From Sphingobium sp. (GTDB lineage: Bacteria > Pseudomonadota > Alphaproteobacteria > Sphingomonadales > Sphingomonadaceae): a stretch of DNA of 22,595 nucleotides. Shown here piece after piece: positions 21,824 through 22,595 of the stretch; positions within the stretch are counted from its first letter, which is position 1, and the number at the start of each line of letters is the position of its first letter. The notes below the pieces were generated by a model that was not told where the DNA came from, searched no databases, and saw only the letters and a program-made list of their open reading frames with translations. A program made the position numbers and the translations under genes. The DNA lies in the NCBI GenBank assembly GCA_030148625.1, contig JASBTC010000234.1, forward strand, positions 1-22,595, written 5' to 3'.

Positions 21824-22595
21824 GGAACTGCTTCTCCCGCAAGGCCCGCCATTCTGATGCGACGCGCCTTGCGCATGCCGAAGGTCAGGTAAGTGATCAA
21901 GCCGGCCACTGCCCAGACGCTGAACAGCCGCCAGGTCTCCGCAGGCACGCCGACCAGCATATAGGCGAACACCGCGACGCCCAGCAGCGGCACCAATGGT
22001 CCGAACGCGACACGGAAGGGCCGCGGCAGATCGGCATGGCGCCTGCGCAGCACGAGCACGCCGACGCAGATCGCGATGAACACGAGCAACGTCCCCAGCG
22101 AGACGAGTTGCACGAGCAACGACACCGGAAACAGCCCGGCCAATGTCGCGATCGCCAGCGCCGCCAGCAGCGTCGCACGGTCGGGTGCATGAAAACGCGG
22201 ATGAATCCGCGCAAAGACCGCAGGCAACAGGCCGTCCTGCGCCATGGCGAGATAGATGCGCGACAGCGCCGTCAGCAGCACGAGCAGCACCGATGCGAGG
22301 CCGCTCATCGCGACGATCTCGATAAGCGGTGCGAGCCAGTCCAGCCCACCACCCGCCGCGCGCGTCGCGACCGAAAGGGGATTGGCGACGTCGAGCGCGG
22401 TGTAGGTCACGAGGCCCGTCATGACGAGCGAGACCGCGATATAGAGCAATGTGCAGACCGCGATCGCGGCCAGGATGCCGCGCGGCACGTTGCGCTGCGG
22501 GTCGCGAGTTTCCTGCGCAAGCGTCGAGACCGCATCGAAGCCCAGAAACACGACGAAGACGACGACCGCGCCGCGCAGGATGCCGCTCGCCCCGA
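21820..22595 (-). CDS. APC-family amino-acid permease, 5' end cut by window
   Basis: The C-terminal 258 codons of an amino acid-polyamine-organocation family permease of the cationic amino-acid transporter type. The frame is open to the right window edge, so the start is missing. Diagnostic is the segment FLGFDAVSTLAQETRDPQRN, with the conserved GFD-x2-ST-x2-E-x3-P-x-R pattern between helices. About seven hydrophobic segments follow, ending in a basic cytoplasmic tail (MRKARRIR). An internal GTG at 22551 should not be taken as the start because coding similarity continues upstream of it. It probably imports the amino acid used by the adjacent dehydratase. Confidence 0.9.
   Translation of the reverse strand, partial: GASGILRGAVVVFVVFLGFDAVSTLAQETRDPQRNVPRGILAAIAVCTLLYIAVSLVMTGLVTYTALDVANPLSVATRAAGGGLDWLAPLIEIVAMSGLASVLLVLLTALSRIYLAMAQDGLLPAVFARIHPRFHAPDRATLLAALAIATLAGLFPVSLLVQLVSLGTLLVFIAICVGVLVLRRRHADLPRPFRVAFGPLVPLLGVAVFAYMLVGVPAETWRLFSVWAVAGLITYLTFGMRKARRIRMAGLAGEAVP

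Noticed and set aside
1..22595. tRNA, rRNA, CRISPR array, insertion sequence or prophage genes
   Set aside because: I looked and saw no cloverleaf-like segment, spaced repeats, transposase or terminal inverted repeats.

Overview
The window is high-GC DNA, probably from a sphingomonad-type alphaproteobacterium. That placement is inferred from the GC-rich codon use, the plug and TonB-box style of the TonB-dependent receptor, and the gene content; there is no rRNA or other taxonomic marker. All 22 genes I can support are on the minus strand, so transcription runs from high to low coordinates. The long plus-strand frames are antisense shadows.

Most of the window (1-20468) looks like a steroid catabolism locus. 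Five genes resemble the actinobacterial pathway that opens steroid rings C and D after HIP (the indanedione propionate left once rings A/B are removed). They are ipdA (13793-14665), ipdB (12988-13782), ipdC (10888-11976), echA20 (10139-10888) and a FadE31-like acyl-CoA dehydrogenase (8976-10136) with a smaller partner (7927-8970).

Layout in transcription order: an amino-acid permease and PLP dehydratase pair (22595-20828, probably unrelated); a 359-bp gap; a TonB-dependent receptor and SDR (20468-17352); an MFS transporter (17224-15992); a stem-loop and candidate promoter; an amidohydrolase (15898-14750); a 41-nt stem-loop; ipdA-ipdB; a 121-bp gap with a candidate promoter; then a run of 14 tightly packed genes from 12866 to the left edge. 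That run is crotonase, ipdC, echA20, the two acyl-CoA dehydrogenases, an AMP-forming CoA ligase, a second crotonase, an Ltp2-like thiolase-fold protein, a DUF35 protein, a PaaK-like CoA ligase, a 55-codon gene, two SDRs and a KshA-like Rieske oxygenase cut by the window edge.

A working model is outer-membrane uptake, inner-membrane transport, CoA activation by two unrelated ligases, side-chain or ring dehydrogenation and hydration, retro-aldol cleavage by the Ltp2-like/DUF35 pair, and ring D and ring C opening by EchA20 and IpdAB. The most unusual part is 2353-6318. The thiolase-fold protein has lost the nucleophilic Cys and has tyrosines in place of the two active-site histidines. Its DUF35 partner has lost all four zinc-ribbon cysteines. 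A 55-residue orphan protein is translationally coupled to the same run. No canonical thiolase, MaoC hydratase, Rieske reductase or transcriptional regulator is present in the window.
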